Source of the DNA: Leifsonia sp. TF02-11
GTDB taxonomy: Bacteria > Actinomycetota > Actinomycetes > Actinomycetales > Microbacteriaceae
Length of the DNA stretch: 64,000 bases
Assembly: GCF_017565305.1 (NCBI RefSeq)
Contig: NZ_JAGEKP010000022.1
Span: forward strand, 1-64,000
Direction: 5' to 3'
Shown here in pieces: positions 1-7,757 of the stretch. Positions within the stretch are counted from its first letter, which is position 1. Every line of letters begins with the position of its first letter. The notes under the pieces are model-generated. The model did no database searches. It was not told where the DNA came from and saw only the letters and a program-made list of their open reading frames with translations. A program made the translations under genes and the position numbers.

Positions 1-54
1 CGCGACCAGATCCAGGGCTCGACGCCGGAACTCCGGCGGGTGAGCAGCAGGCAT
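1..54 (-). CDS. IS3-family transposase OrfA, N-terminal fragment (runs off the window)
   Basis: Eighteen codons are visible, reading MPAAHPPEFRRRALDLVA. This is the typical opening of an IS3-family OrfA, a small helix-turn-helix protein that is normally about 100 residues long and joined to OrfB by programmed frameshifting. The ATG at 54 is preceded by a GAGGAG ribosome-binding site. Only the start is present, so whether the transposase is intact is unknown. Confidence 0.6.
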   Translation of the reverse strand, partial: MPAAHPPEFRRRALDLVA

Positions 55-116
55 CTCACGGACTCCTCTCCGAGACGATCATCGCCTCAACTCAGGTGCC
101 CGGAAAAGCGGGTCAG
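1..116 (-). mobile_element. End of an IS3-family insertion sequence (cut by window edge)
   Basis: The first bases hold the 5' end of a transposase OrfA on the minus strand. Ahead of it, at about 97-114, is a candidate terminal repeat that reads TGACCCGCTTTTCCGGGCA on the minus strand. This resembles the ends of actinobacterial IS3-type elements. The element extends beyond the window, so its other end, full length and target duplication cannot be seen. It abuts a decayed integrase fragment, marking this as a site of past insertion. Confidence 0.6.
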
Positions 117-130
117 GCTCCGTTGGCTCT

Positions 131-395
131 CTAGGGCTGTTGATCTGCACTCGCTCGTTTGGCGAGGTAGTCGATGAATTGGGCGCCGGCGTTGCGGCGG
201 TGTTGTTCGGTGACGGTGTAGCTGTAGTTGAACGAGTCCGCGACGATGGGGCGGGCATTGGAGGACGAGTTCGCGGAGGGCGGCGTTCTTGGTTCCGCGG
301 AGGGCGGCGTTGTTGGTTCCGCGGAGGTCGACGCCGGCGTCGCGGAGCAGGTTCATCAGGGTGCCCTGGTGGATGTGCTTCGTATTCGCATCCAA
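131..395 (-). pseudogene. Decayed C-terminal fragment of a tyrosine-recombinase-like integrase
   Basis: The minus strand reads DANTKHIHQGTLMNLLRDAG, then NAALRELVLQCPP, then after a frame change IVADSFNYSYTVTEQHRRN and a tail ending at TAG (131-133). The pattern of an arginine-rich start, LVLQ-PAP-IVA and a final helix is what I recall from the C-terminal end of actinobacterial phage-integrase-like proteins. One extra base in a G4 run (248-251) shifts the frame. A 24-base segment is duplicated in tandem, adding eight residues. No catalytic domain precedes it: an in-frame stop lies just upstream of 395. This is a relic rather than a gene. The family call is from memory of the motif and is moderate. 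Confidence 0.5.
273..320. repeat. Tandem 24-bp duplication inside the integrase relic
   Basis: Two adjacent 24-base copies (273-296 and 297-320) differ at one position, and a partial third copy follows. On the minus strand they encode the repeated block RGTxNAAL. The duplication is in frame and probably arose by replication slippage after the gene lost function. Confidence 0.8.
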
Positions 396-704
396 TGGGG
401 ATAAGCCATCTTCATTCTGACATAATGTGCATTATCAGCGCTTCGAAGTGGTCACACGAAGTCAGGGCCGGCTCTCCGTCCGTGGGCCGGCGGGTTGCGC
501 AATCGCCGTGATCAGCGACGCAGTTTGGGAGTCGTCATCGTCACTCAACGTCTCGTCAAGAAGCCGGTTCGGTCGATGGCTGGTAAGCGCCACGGCGGCC
601 AGCTTCTTCAGAAGATCGACAAGCGCAGCGCCAGGTCCTCTCACCGCGAATTCCGTCATCCAATAGCCAAAGCTGACATAACGAACGGCTACATCTCCAG
701 GACG
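396..704. other. Gene-poor stretch between integrase relic and DHFR-like gene
   Basis: No convincing gene is seen in these 309 bases. A 65-codon minus-strand frame (462-659) has no ribosome-binding site and no recognisable family. An exact dyad, ATAATG-TG-CATTAT, lies at 422-435 and is locally AT-rich, so it could be an operator or a remnant of an old promoter region. Base composition is lower in GC than the neighbouring genes, fitting acquired or decaying DNA. Confidence 0.5.
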
Positions 705-1274
705 TCACGCCTGGCGTCGGTACTGCAGCAGCAGGCATCCGCCCGAGCGTTCCACATCCACCAGGTCGAACCTCCGCAGCTGCTCGCCACTGCCGAACAG
801 GCGCACCCCGTCTCCGGCGAGGCTGGGCGCCAGCACGATCCGCAGGTCGTCGACGAGTCCGGCCGCCAGAAGATCGCGGGCGACCGACAAGCTGCCGTGG
901 ATGCCGATATCGCCTCCAGGCGTCTCCTTCAGGTCCGCGACGAACGAAGCAGCGGGCGCCGCGACCGCTCGCGAGTTCGACCAGTCGAGCTCCTGGCGCG
1001 TCGAGGTGAAGACGTACTTGGGCGTCGAGTTGATGAAGTCGGCGAACGGCTGGACAGCGGAGGTCGGCCAATACGGTGCCCACTTCTCGTAGGTGCGTCG
1101 GCCGAGGAGCACGGCGTCCTGTGTCGCAATCGTGGCGGCGAGGAAGTCTCCAAGCTTCGGTCCGGTGTCGCGCAGCCAATCCCGTTCGCCTGGCTCGTCC
1201 GCGAACCCGTCGAGGGACATGAGTTCGTAGAGCACCACACGTCGGGGGGCGGAAGGCGGCTGGGTCTCGGTCAC
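705..1274 (-). CDS. Dihydrofolate reductase-like (RibD C-terminal domain) protein
   Basis: This 189-residue protein has the fold signatures of the RibD-C/DHFR-like family: ELMSLDGF at 17-24, VLLGRRTYE at 55-63, GGDIGIHGS at 120-128 and GVRLFGSG at 156-163. Such proteins are NADPH-binding reductases of mostly unknown substrate and are much commoner than true folate DHFR. The GTG start at 1274 is chosen because an AGGAG site sits 8 bases upstream and the conserved domain begins directly after it. The frame stays open further upstream, but that part overlaps the preceding regulator and has no family features. It lies 43 bases after an AraC-type regulator, which may control it. Confidence 0.85.
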   Translation of the reverse strand: MTETQPPSAPRRVVLYELMSLDGFADEPGERDWLRDTGPKLGDFLAATIATQDAVLLGRRTYEKWAPYWPTSAVQPFADFINSTPKYVFTSTRQELDWSNSRAVAAPAASFVADLKETPGGDIGIHGSLSVARDLLAAGLVDDLRIVLAPSLAGDGVRLFGSGEQLRRFDLVDVERSGGCLLLQYRRQA

Positions 1275-1317
1275 GATGGTCTCCTCTTCTGCGCCACGGG
1301 AGGGGCGCCTTCGGAAG

Positions 1318-2097
1318 CTACTGGGCGACTCCCCCATGCGTCTTGTACAGCAACGACAGAGGACGGCCGGTCGAGTCGCTGCGGGCGAGTTCCGTGGCGG
1401 ACGGCCCGATGAAGCGGCGCAGCGACCTCGCGAGATGCGGCTGGTCGAAGTAGCCGGCATCCTGAGCGACAGCGGCGGGAGGCTCCCCCGACTGCAGGCG
1501 GACGGCAGCGTCCTGCGCGCGCGTGATCTGCTGCACGGTGCGCCGCGACAGGCCGATCGCGTTCAGGTGGTGGCGCTGCCGCGTCCGCTCGGTGGCCCGT
1601 TCACCGGGCTGCTCGGCGACGACGAGTAGTCCTTTCGCGACCAACAGCGCCACGAAATCCTCCGCTTGCGCGTACGACGGGATGGCAAAGCGTTCGCCTC
1701 CGAGATGAAGCCATCGACCATCCACGGGAAGCGCGACGAAACGGTCCACCAGCTGCGACGGAGGAAGCTTCGGAATCAGCACACCGAGCGCCAGCCTCAC
1801 ACCCACGAACTCCGTCTGTGGCGGCACGGGAGCCTCCGACGCCATGGACTCCGGACCCTGAATACCGGCGTGGCGGCCATCCGGCCCCTCCCAGAACACG
1901 AAGTCCCAGTGCGCTCGGGCAACCGACGTCATCCTGGAGGTGTCGCCACTTCGGCTGGTCCACGCGCGCTCGATCAGGTTCGAGTCGGCGGACCGATGCT
2001 GGAACCGCAAAGGCCGTCCGGTCTCCCCTCCACCGTTCTCCTTCGCCCCCATGAGCGAATCGTAGACCGTCGTGACCCCGTCGCTGCAGTTGAGCAC
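1318..2097 (-). CDS. AraC-family transcriptional regulator
   Basis: The C-terminal third carries the AraC double helix-turn-helix. The clearest part is AAVAQDAGYFDQPHLARSL, matching the second helix-turn-helix. The N-terminal ~150 residues are the sensing half seen in actinobacterial regulators that begin with RPLRF-type sequence, with no known ligand. The start is uncertain: GTG at 2097 and ATG at 2052 are both possible and neither has a good ribosome-binding site. The gene follows a second AraC-family gene in the same direction and precedes the DHFR-like gene, suggesting a short regulated unit. Confidence 0.8.
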   Translation of the reverse strand: MLNCSDGVTTVYDSLMGAKENGGGETGRPLRFQHRSADSNLIERAWTSRSGDTSRMTSVARAHWDFVFWEGPDGRHAGIQGPESMASEAPVPPQTEFVGVRLALGVLIPKLPPSQLVDRFVALPVDGRWLHLGGERFAIPSYAQAEDFVALLVAKGLLVVAEQPGERATERTRQRHHLNAIGLSRRTVQQITRAQDAAVRLQSGEPPAAVAQDAGYFDQPHLARSLRRFIGPSATELARSDSTGRPLSLLYKTHGGVAQ

Positions 2098-2099
2098 TG

Positions 2100-2981
2100 C
2101 TACCGACGCAGGGATGCTACGTCCTCACTCGGGGATGCCCCGAATGCGCGCCGGTACTCCCGGCTGAACTGCGAAGGGCTCTCGTAGCCGACCGCGTACG
2201 CCGTCGCGCCGATGTCGCCGGGACCGGCGATCAGGCGCAGCCGTGCCTCCTGAAGCCGGATGGTCTTCTGATACTGGATCGGGCTCATGGACGTCACCGC
2301 ATGGAACGCTCGATGGAATGCGGAGGGGCTCATCCTGGCGAGTTCGGCGAGCTGATCGACACGAAGCGGCTCCGTGAAGTGCTCACGCATCCACCGAACC
2401 ACGTGCCGGACGCGGCTGAGACTGCTGTCGGCGAGGCCGAGCTGACGCACCGTCGCGCCCTGCTCCCCTGTCATGATCAGCCAGAGGATCTCCCGCTCGA
2501 TCATCGGGGCGAGCACCGGGATGTCACGGGGGTGGTCGAGGAGTCGCAGCATACGGACCGCCGCGTCGAGCAGTCGTGGCGACACCTCCCCCACCGTGAT
2601 CGCCGGTGGCGAAGACTCGCCCCGGGCTGCGCGGTGGAAATCGGCGGCTGAGCTGAGCATCAGCTCGGCGATCACCTCCGGGCGCAGCTCCAGGCCCAGA
2701 CCCAGGGCGGGATGCCGAGGCGTCGCGTCGGTGAACTGCCCCGACACGGGGAGGTCGACGGACGCCACGAGGTATTGGCCGACACCGTAGTCGTGGACGC
2801 TGCCGCCGACGGAGAGCCGTTTGGTGCCCTGGGCGACGATCGCCAGGACGGTTCCTGTTGTCGATTCGTCCGGTGATCCGCCGTCGTCCATGCGGGAGAC
2901 CAGCACTCCCGGGATCGCCGTGGCGCTGATGCCGCCGGGAGCGTGCTGTGCGACCAACCGCCGAAACTCTTCGAAGGACAT
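2100..2981 (-). CDS. AraC-family transcriptional regulator with AraC_N sensor domain
   Basis: The N-terminal half (about 1-190) matches the cupin-like AraC_N type, with GTVLAIVAQGTKRLSVGG and a GQYLVASVDLPVSG strand. The C-terminal half has both helix-turn-helix motifs: VDQLAELARMSPSAFHRAF and ATAYAVGYESPSQFSREYRR. I take the ATG at 2981 as start, giving 293 residues. An upstream GTG at 3005 would add eight residues. The gene is divergent from the SDR-SDR-LtrA operon across a ~120-base gap. In many actinobacteria such regulators control an adjacent divergent SDR gene, so it is the best candidate regulator of that operon (inference). Confidence 0.88.
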   Translation of the reverse strand: MSFEEFRRLVAQHAPGGISATAIPGVLVSRMDDGGSPDESTTGTVLAIVAQGTKRLSVGGSVHDYGVGQYLVASVDLPVSGQFTDATPRHPALGLGLELRPEVIAELMLSSAADFHRAARGESSPPAITVGEVSPRLLDAAVRMLRLLDHPRDIPVLAPMIEREILWLIMTGEQGATVRQLGLADSSLSRVRHVVRWMREHFTEPLRVDQLAELARMSPSAFHRAFHAVTSMSPIQYQKTIRLQEARLRLIAGPGDIGATAYAVGYESPSQFSREYRRAFGASPSEDVASLRR

Positions 2982-3103
2982 GTCAAGAGTCAACCAGGAG
3001 CGCACGAACCAGACGCCGATTCCTGGCGGGAAAGGCAGGATCGTGCAAGGAGTCGCGCGGATCGCCCTAACCCGCGACGGGTGCCCGACGGTTGGCTTGA
3101 ATC

Positions 3104-3883
3104 ATGAGCGAACGGAAACCTGACCAGAAGATCGTCGTCGTCACCGGAGGGAGCTCCGGTATCGGCCGCGGCGCGGCGATCGAGATCGCTGCCCGCGGCA
3201 TGGGCGTCGTCGTCACCTACAACGCCCGCCGGGAAGGCGCCGAGCGGACCGTCGCGGAGATCGGCGAGGCGGGCGGCCGTGCCGCGGCACTCCCCCTCGA
3301 CCTCTCGCGCACCGACACCTTCCCCGACTTCACGGATGCCCTTCGCGAAGCGCTCGCGACGGAGTGGGGCGCGGATCGAATCCACGCCCTGGTGAACAAT
3401 GCCGGCTTCGGAGGAGGCCGGAGCTTCGAGGACATGGGTGTGGACGCCTTCGACGCCTACTACCGTGTCCTCCTGCGCGGTCCGTACTTTCTCACTCAGG
3501 CGCTGCTGCCCCTGATCGAAGACGGCGGCGCGATCGTGAACACCTCCAGCAGTTCCACGCGACCCGGAGACACCGAACCCGGCTTCTCCGGGTACACGGC
3601 GATGAAGGGCGGCCTCTCCGTCGCCACCCGCTTCCTCGCGAAGGAACTCAGCAGCCGGGCGATCCGTGTCAACACGGTCTCCCCCGGCCCCACCCGAACC
3701 CGCCTCGGAGACAACGCCTTCGAGCGCTTCCCGGAGGTCATCGACGGGCTCGCTGCCAAGACCGCCTTCGGCCGGATCGGCGAACCGGCCGACATCGGCA
3801 CGGTCATCGCCTTCCTCGTCTCCGACGACTCCGCCTGGATCACCGGGGAAGACATCCACGCGTCCGGAGGGTACGCCCTATGA
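3104..3883 (+). CDS. Short-chain dehydrogenase/reductase (classical SDR)
   Basis: A 259-residue classical SDR that would bind NAD(P)H in a Rossmann fold. The cofactor motif TGGSSGIG is at 14-21, NNAG at 98-101, the catalytic serine run TSSSS at 147-151 and the active-site YTAMK at 164-168, followed by the VSPGP segment. Length and motif spacing are normal, and it ends in the family-typical ASGGYAL. The substrate cannot be read from sequence. It is the first gene of a tight rightward operon: its TGA overlaps the next ATG. An AraC-family regulator is divergent from it. Confidence 0.93.
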   Translation: MSERKPDQKIVVVTGGSSGIGRGAAIEIAARGMGVVVTYNARREGAERTVAEIGEAGGRAAALPLDLSRTDTFPDFTDALREALATEWGADRIHALVNNAGFGGGRSFEDMGVDAFDAYYRVLLRGPYFLTQALLPLIEDGGAIVNTSSSSTRPGDTEPGFSGYTAMKGGLSVATRFLAKELSSRAIRVNTVSPGPTRTRLGDNAFERFPEVIDGLAAKTAFGRIGEPADIGTVIAFLVSDDSAWITGEDIHASGGYAL

Positions 3884-4695
3884 GCGCACGGTTCGGAACC
3901 GTGGTCCTCACCGGGGCAACAAGCGGCATCGGTGCGGCGACCGCCCTCCGGCTCGCCGCTGCGGTGAACACGCTGATCCTCCTCGGTGTCGAGTCGGAGG
4001 AGGCCGCCGGCATCATCGGGCGCCTCCGACGCGCGGGAGCGGCCCACGTCCACTACATCGCAGCGGACTTCACGCACCTCGCGGAGGTGGCCGACGCCGC
4101 TCGACAGGTCATCGGCCTGGAATTGCCGATCGACCTGCTCATCAACGACGCCGGGGTCCCCGGTGCGGGGCAGAGGATTCTCACGGATGACGGGTTCGAG
4201 AGGACTCTGCAGGTGAACGCGCTTGCCGCCGCGCTCTTCACCCGACTGCTGATTCCGTCCCTCGCTGTCGGCGCCCGGATCGTCAACGTCGGCTCGTCGG
4301 CGCACCGACTCGAGCACTTCGACTTCGAGGACGTCGACCTGCAGCACGACTACGACCCGGTCTCCGCCTACGGCAGGGCGAAACTCGCAATGGTCACCTG
4401 GTCGTCACTCCTCGCCGAGGAGGAAGCTGGAACGGGCGTCCACGTCGTCTCGCTGTGCCCCGGGTTGAACGACACGCCCCTGAGCGCTGCGATGACCGGC
4501 GGCATCGGCGGCCCGCCCTCCCAGGGGGCCGACCGGGTGCTGTTCGCCGCCACTGCCGCGGTGCCCTCGGGCTCCTATCTGGAGAACGACCGAGTCGTAG
4601 CGCCGAGCTCAGATGTCGTGGACCCGGCCAACCGCTCCCGACTGTCCGCGCTGTTTCTCACGCGCCTGTCGCGTTTTGCCGGAACGAGACCATGA
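3880..4695 (+). CDS. Short-chain dehydrogenase/reductase, retinol-dehydrogenase-like
   Basis: A 271-residue SDR with cofactor motif TGATSGIG at 11-18, serine region VGSSA at 137-141 and active-site YGRAK at 164-168. The usual NNAG reads NDAG (89-92), an unusual substitution at a structural position. The stretch FDFEDVDLQ and the YGRAKLAM motif resemble the retinol dehydrogenase/WW-oxidoreductase branch. The start overlaps the preceding stop as ATGA, so the two SDRs are translationally coupled. Its own stop overlaps the LtrA start in the same way. Confidence 0.88.
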   Translation: MSARFGTVVLTGATSGIGAATALRLAAAVNTLILLGVESEEAAGIIGRLRRAGAAHVHYIAADFTHLAEVADAARQVIGLELPIDLLINDAGVPGAGQRILTDDGFERTLQVNALAAALFTRLLIPSLAVGARIVNVGSSAHRLEHFDFEDVDLQHDYDPVSAYGRAKLAMVTWSSLLAEEEAGTGVHVVSLCPGLNDTPLSAAMTGGIGGPPSQGADRVLFAATAAVPSGSYLENDRVVAPSSDVVDPANRSRLSALFLTRLSRFAGTRP

Positions 4696-5945
4696 GAGGC
4701 GGCAGCATCGGTTCGAGCCGGACGCCCGGCGGGGCGGTGGCCAGTCGCGAGGGCGACCGCGTCACCACCCTCGAGCTCTTCTTCGACCTCGCCTACGTCT
4801 TCGCGTTCACGCAGCTGAGCCGACTGATGGCCCAGCAGCACGATGCGTTGGGAACGGTGCAGGCGTTGGTGATCCTCGCGCTGCTGTGGTGGGCGTGGAC
4901 CTCCTATGGGTGGCTCACGAACCGCGCCCACGCCGACCAGGGCGTTGTACGCGTTGCCATTATCGTCGGCATGACGTCGATGTTCATCGCGGGCGTCGTC
5001 GTGCTCGAGGCGTATCATGACCTCCCCGGCGGCCTGTCCGGGCCCCTGGTGTTCGTCGGCGCGTATCTGGTCGCCCGAGTCACCCACGCGATCGTCTTCG
5101 TGTGGCTTGCAGAGCCTGGACTCCGTCGACGCACTCTCGTGACCGTCACGCTGTCGATGCTGCCGTCGGGAACCCTCCTGCTCGTCGGCGCCCTGCTCGG
5201 TGCGCCCTGGCAGCTCTGGTTCACCATAGCGGCGGTCGCTATCGAGCCGATCGTGTCGTATCGCACCAGCGCCGGCATCGCGTGGCCCGTGCGGTCCACC
5301 GCGCACTTCACCGAGCGTCACGGACTCATCGTCATTCTCGCCCTGGGCGAGTCGATCCTGGGCATCGGCGCGGGAGCGGCGACCCGGCCGATCAGCATCG
5401 GCATCCTTCTCGGTGTAGTTCTGTCGATGCTCATCTGCATCGCCCTCTGGTGGGCGTACTTCACCCGGCTGGCGGGCGACGCCGAGCACGCCCTCACGTC
5501 CCTGCCGGCGCGGGATCGCGGCCGGACGGCGACCGATGCTTACACGTACCTCCACCTCTCGCTGGTCGGTGGCATCGTTCTCGCCGCCGTGGGACTCGAG
5601 GTCGCGATGGCGCACATCGAGTCCGCCTCCGGGCTCGGACTCTTCGGGGCAGCCGCCATCGGCGGAGGCGTCGCCTGCTACCTCGCGGGAACCGCGTTCT
5701 TCGAACGACGCCTGCTCGGCACGTGGAACATCGTGCGTCTCGTCACCGCCGCCCTCCTACTGGTGCTGACGCCCGTCATCGGGATCCTGTGGCCGCTCCT
5801 CTCCCTGACCGCCGTGGTAGCCGCGCTGGTCGGTGTGTTCGTGGCAGAACGCAACTTCTCCCCCGCGACCCCCGAACGAAGAGACCGGGCCCGTCTCAGC
5901 CGACGCGCTCAGCAGGCAGCCAGAGTTCGCAGGTGGCGGTCGTGA
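4692..5945 (+). CDS. Low temperature requirement A (LtrA) family membrane protein
   Basis: A 417-residue polytopic membrane protein. After a short tail it has the LtrA opening TTLELFFDLAYVFAFTQLS, then about ten hydrophobic helices, with the conserved segments WWAWTSYGWLTNR and FTERHGLIVILALGES that define the family. The biochemical role of LtrA proteins is unknown. The C-terminus ends in an arginine-rich cytoplasmic tail. The ATG at 4692 is fixed by the overlap with the SDR stop, while the frame remaining open upstream is a shadow of that gene. Confidence 0.9.
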   Translation: MRGGSIGSSRTPGGAVASREGDRVTTLELFFDLAYVFAFTQLSRLMAQQHDALGTVQALVILALLWWAWTSYGWLTNRAHADQGVVRVAIIVGMTSMFIAGVVVLEAYHDLPGGLSGPLVFVGAYLVARVTHAIVFVWLAEPGLRRRTLVTVTLSMLPSGTLLLVGALLGAPWQLWFTIAAVAIEPIVSYRTSAGIAWPVRSTAHFTERHGLIVILALGESILGIGAGAATRPISIGILLGVVLSMLICIALWWAYFTRLAGDAEHALTSLPARDRGRTATDAYTYLHLSLVGGIVLAAVGLEVAMAHIESASGLGLFGAAAIGGGVACYLAGTAFFERRLLGTWNIVRLVTAALLLVLTPVIGILWPLLSLTAVVAALVGVFVAERNFSPATPERRDRARLSRRAQQAARVRRWRS

Positions 5946-6035
5946 AGTCGTCGGAGTGGTAGAGGACCGCGACGATGGATGGCCCCGGCACAAGCCTCGC
6001 TCGGGCTTGCTCGCACCTGTGGCACGATCGACCAC

Positions 6036-6752
6036 ATGACTCACGCCTATGACTCGATCGCCGAAGGCTACGCTGCGCTGAACGAGACCAGTCTCCTGAA
6101 CGAGTTCTACAACCGGCCGGCCATCGTCGAGCTCGCCGGCGACGTCAGCGGGCGGCGGATCCTCGACGCGGGGTGCGGATCCGGTCCGATCCTCGCGGAC
6201 CTTCGCGCCGGCGGAGCCGAGATAACGGGGGTCGACGCCAGTGCCGGCATGTTGGAGCAGGCCAAGCTCCGACTCGGCACGCAGACGGATCTCCTCGTCG
6301 CCGATCTCGCCGACCGCCTGCCGTTCGACGACGACACGTTCGACGACATCGTGGCCTCGCAGGTGCTCCACTACCTCGAGGACTGGGCGCCGACGCTGGC
6401 CGAGTTCCGGCGCGTGCTGAAGCCCGGCGGCCGGCTCATCGTCTCCGAGGAGCATCCGGCGGCGACATTCCTCGGCGACCGGTTGTCCGGCGGCACATCC
6501 GAGTACTTCGGCGTGCGGGCTCGAACCGAGGAATGGAACCTGGGCGGGCAGAGCACCCAGCTGGTGTTCTGGGACCGTCCGCTCCACGCGATGACCGATG
6601 CGTTCGCCGCTGCCGGATTCCGGATCACGACGATCAGCGAGCCCGCGCCGTCGCCCGCCGCCCGCGAGCGGTTTCCCGAGGAGTTCGCCGATCGACCGAG
6701 CGGCCGGTTCCTCGCCTTCCTGCTGTTCGTGCTGGATTCGACGAAGGTCTGA
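6036..6752 (+). CDS. Class I SAM-dependent methyltransferase
   Basis: A 238-residue methyltransferase. Motif I, ILDAGCGSG, is at 42-50, the acidic motif II is ITGVDAS at 63-69, motif III is LPFDDDTFDDIV at 95-106, and LKPGGRLIVSEEHP follows at 128-141. This is the UbiE/type-11 layout, with an unidentified substrate. I chose the ATG at 6036 because YDSIAEGYA, the usual start of such proteins, follows directly. An upstream ATG at 5979 would add 19 residues of unrelated sequence. The gene stands alone between LtrA and a convergent unknown gene. Confidence 0.9.
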   Translation: MTHAYDSIAEGYAALNETSLLNEFYNRPAIVELAGDVSGRRILDAGCGSGPILADLRAGGAEITGVDASAGMLEQAKLRLGTQTDLLVADLADRLPFDDDTFDDIVASQVLHYLEDWAPTLAEFRRVLKPGGRLIVSEEHPAATFLGDRLSGGTSEYFGVRARTEEWNLGGQSTQLVFWDRPLHAMTDAFAAAGFRITTISEPAPSPAARERFPEEFADRPSGRFLAFLLFVLDSTKV

Positions 6753-6777
6753 GCCCGTCGCGCTCCCCCGCGCTCGA

Positions 6778-7299
6778 TCAGCCCCGGAACGCGAACCGAT
6801 CCCCCGGCTCGTACACGTACTCGTCGTCGCAGCGGTAGCCGCGCAGCCACTGCTGGTGGTCGACGACCCGCAGGTAGAAGCCCTTGGGGTACTCCACGTC
6901 GTCGCTCAGCGGCGCCGAGGCAACCTTGAGCGAGCCCGCGGGCGATCTCCCGGCCGACAACACCGTGTCCGGTGCGTTCGGCTGGGAGGTCCACGCCAGT
7001 CGGAGGTACGGGCCGGTGTCGGGCGGGCACAGCGCGAGTCCGTGGGACTGAGCGGCCGCATAGACGTCGGGCAACGTTGCGCCCTCCGCGAACCCCAGGT
7101 CACCCACGTCCCGCACGACGATCCGGATGGTCTCCGGTTCCCGTGTATCGAAGACGGCATGTTCGAGCAAAGTCTCGGCATGCGCGTTCAGGAGCACACC
7201 GCCGGCATTCAACGCGGTCCGCAGCTCGGCGCGGGTGAGACCGCCGACCCGGACGGACTCGTGAGGGTTGCCCTCGTCGGAGCGGTCGGATTCCAGCAC
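6778..7299 (-). CDS. Conserved protein of unknown function
   Basis: A 173-residue soluble protein with no signal peptide or membrane helix. It starts at a GTG. Segments such as NAGGVLLNAHAETLLEH, RIVVRDVGDLGF and YPKGFYLRVVDHQQWLRGY look conserved and resemble proteins annotated only as hypothetical (sometimes mislabelled helicase) in other bacteria. The C-terminus is aromatic and acidic. It is convergent with the methyltransferase and divergent from the next small gene. No function is assigned. Confidence 0.7.
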   Translation of the reverse strand: MLESDRSDEGNPHESVRVGGLTRAELRTALNAGGVLLNAHAETLLEHAVFDTREPETIRIVVRDVGDLGFAEGATLPDVYAAAQSHGLALCPPDTGPYLRLAWTSQPNAPDTVLSAGRSPAGSLKVASAPLSDDVEYPKGFYLRVVDHQQWLRGYRCDDEYVYEPGDRFAFRG

Positions 7300-7367
7300 A
7301 CGACCAGGCTAACCGTCCTGCGCCGGTCGGACCCGTTTCGCGTCGGCGACCTGGCAGGATGTGGGCC

Positions 7368-7709
7368 ATGGAGACCGTCACCCTCTGGCGCCCCACCGGA
7401 CCGGAGGAGCTCGCACTCGTCGAGGCCTCGGGCTGGAGGGAATGGCCGCCGCGCTTGCCCGACCAGCCGATCTTCTATCCGGTTCTCAACGAGGAGTACG
7501 CGACGATGATCGCGCGCGACTGGAACGTGAAAGCCAGCGGTGTCGGATTCGTCACGCGATTCGAGGTTCGCCGCGAGTTCCTGGACCGTTACGACGTCCA
7601 CCAGGTCGGCGGCCAGAGCATCCTGGAGTACTGGATCCCCGCCGAGGAGCTGTCCGACCTCAACGCCCACATCGTGGGTGAGATCGAGGTCGTCGCCGAA
7701 TACCGGTGA
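7368..7709 (+). CDS. Conserved small protein annotated in relatives as ADP-ribosylation/crystallin J1-like
   Basis: A 113-residue protein with the recognisable run TLWRPTGPEELALVEASG, followed by WPPRLPDQPIFYPVLN and EYATMIARDWNV. Proteins with this sequence are widespread and usually carry the uninformative label ADP-ribosylation/crystallin J1. They lack the length of a true ADP-ribosylglycohydrolase, so I would not infer enzymatic activity. The second ATG (7368) is preferred because AGGA lies eight bases ahead of it and overlaps the earlier ATG at 7359. Confidence 0.75.
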   Translation: METVTLWRPTGPEELALVEASGWREWPPRLPDQPIFYPVLNEEYATMIARDWNVKASGVGFVTRFEVRREFLDRYDVHQVGGQSILEYWIPAEELSDLNAHIVGEIEVVAEYR

Positions 7710-7757
7710 CGTCTCGGCGGCCAGGTTCGGCGAGGGACGCGCACGTAGGATGAGCCG

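Noticed and set aside
495-1412. A 305-codon plus-strand frame opposite the DHFR-like gene
   Set aside because: It has no motif or ribosome-binding site, and it covers a clear minus-strand reductase.
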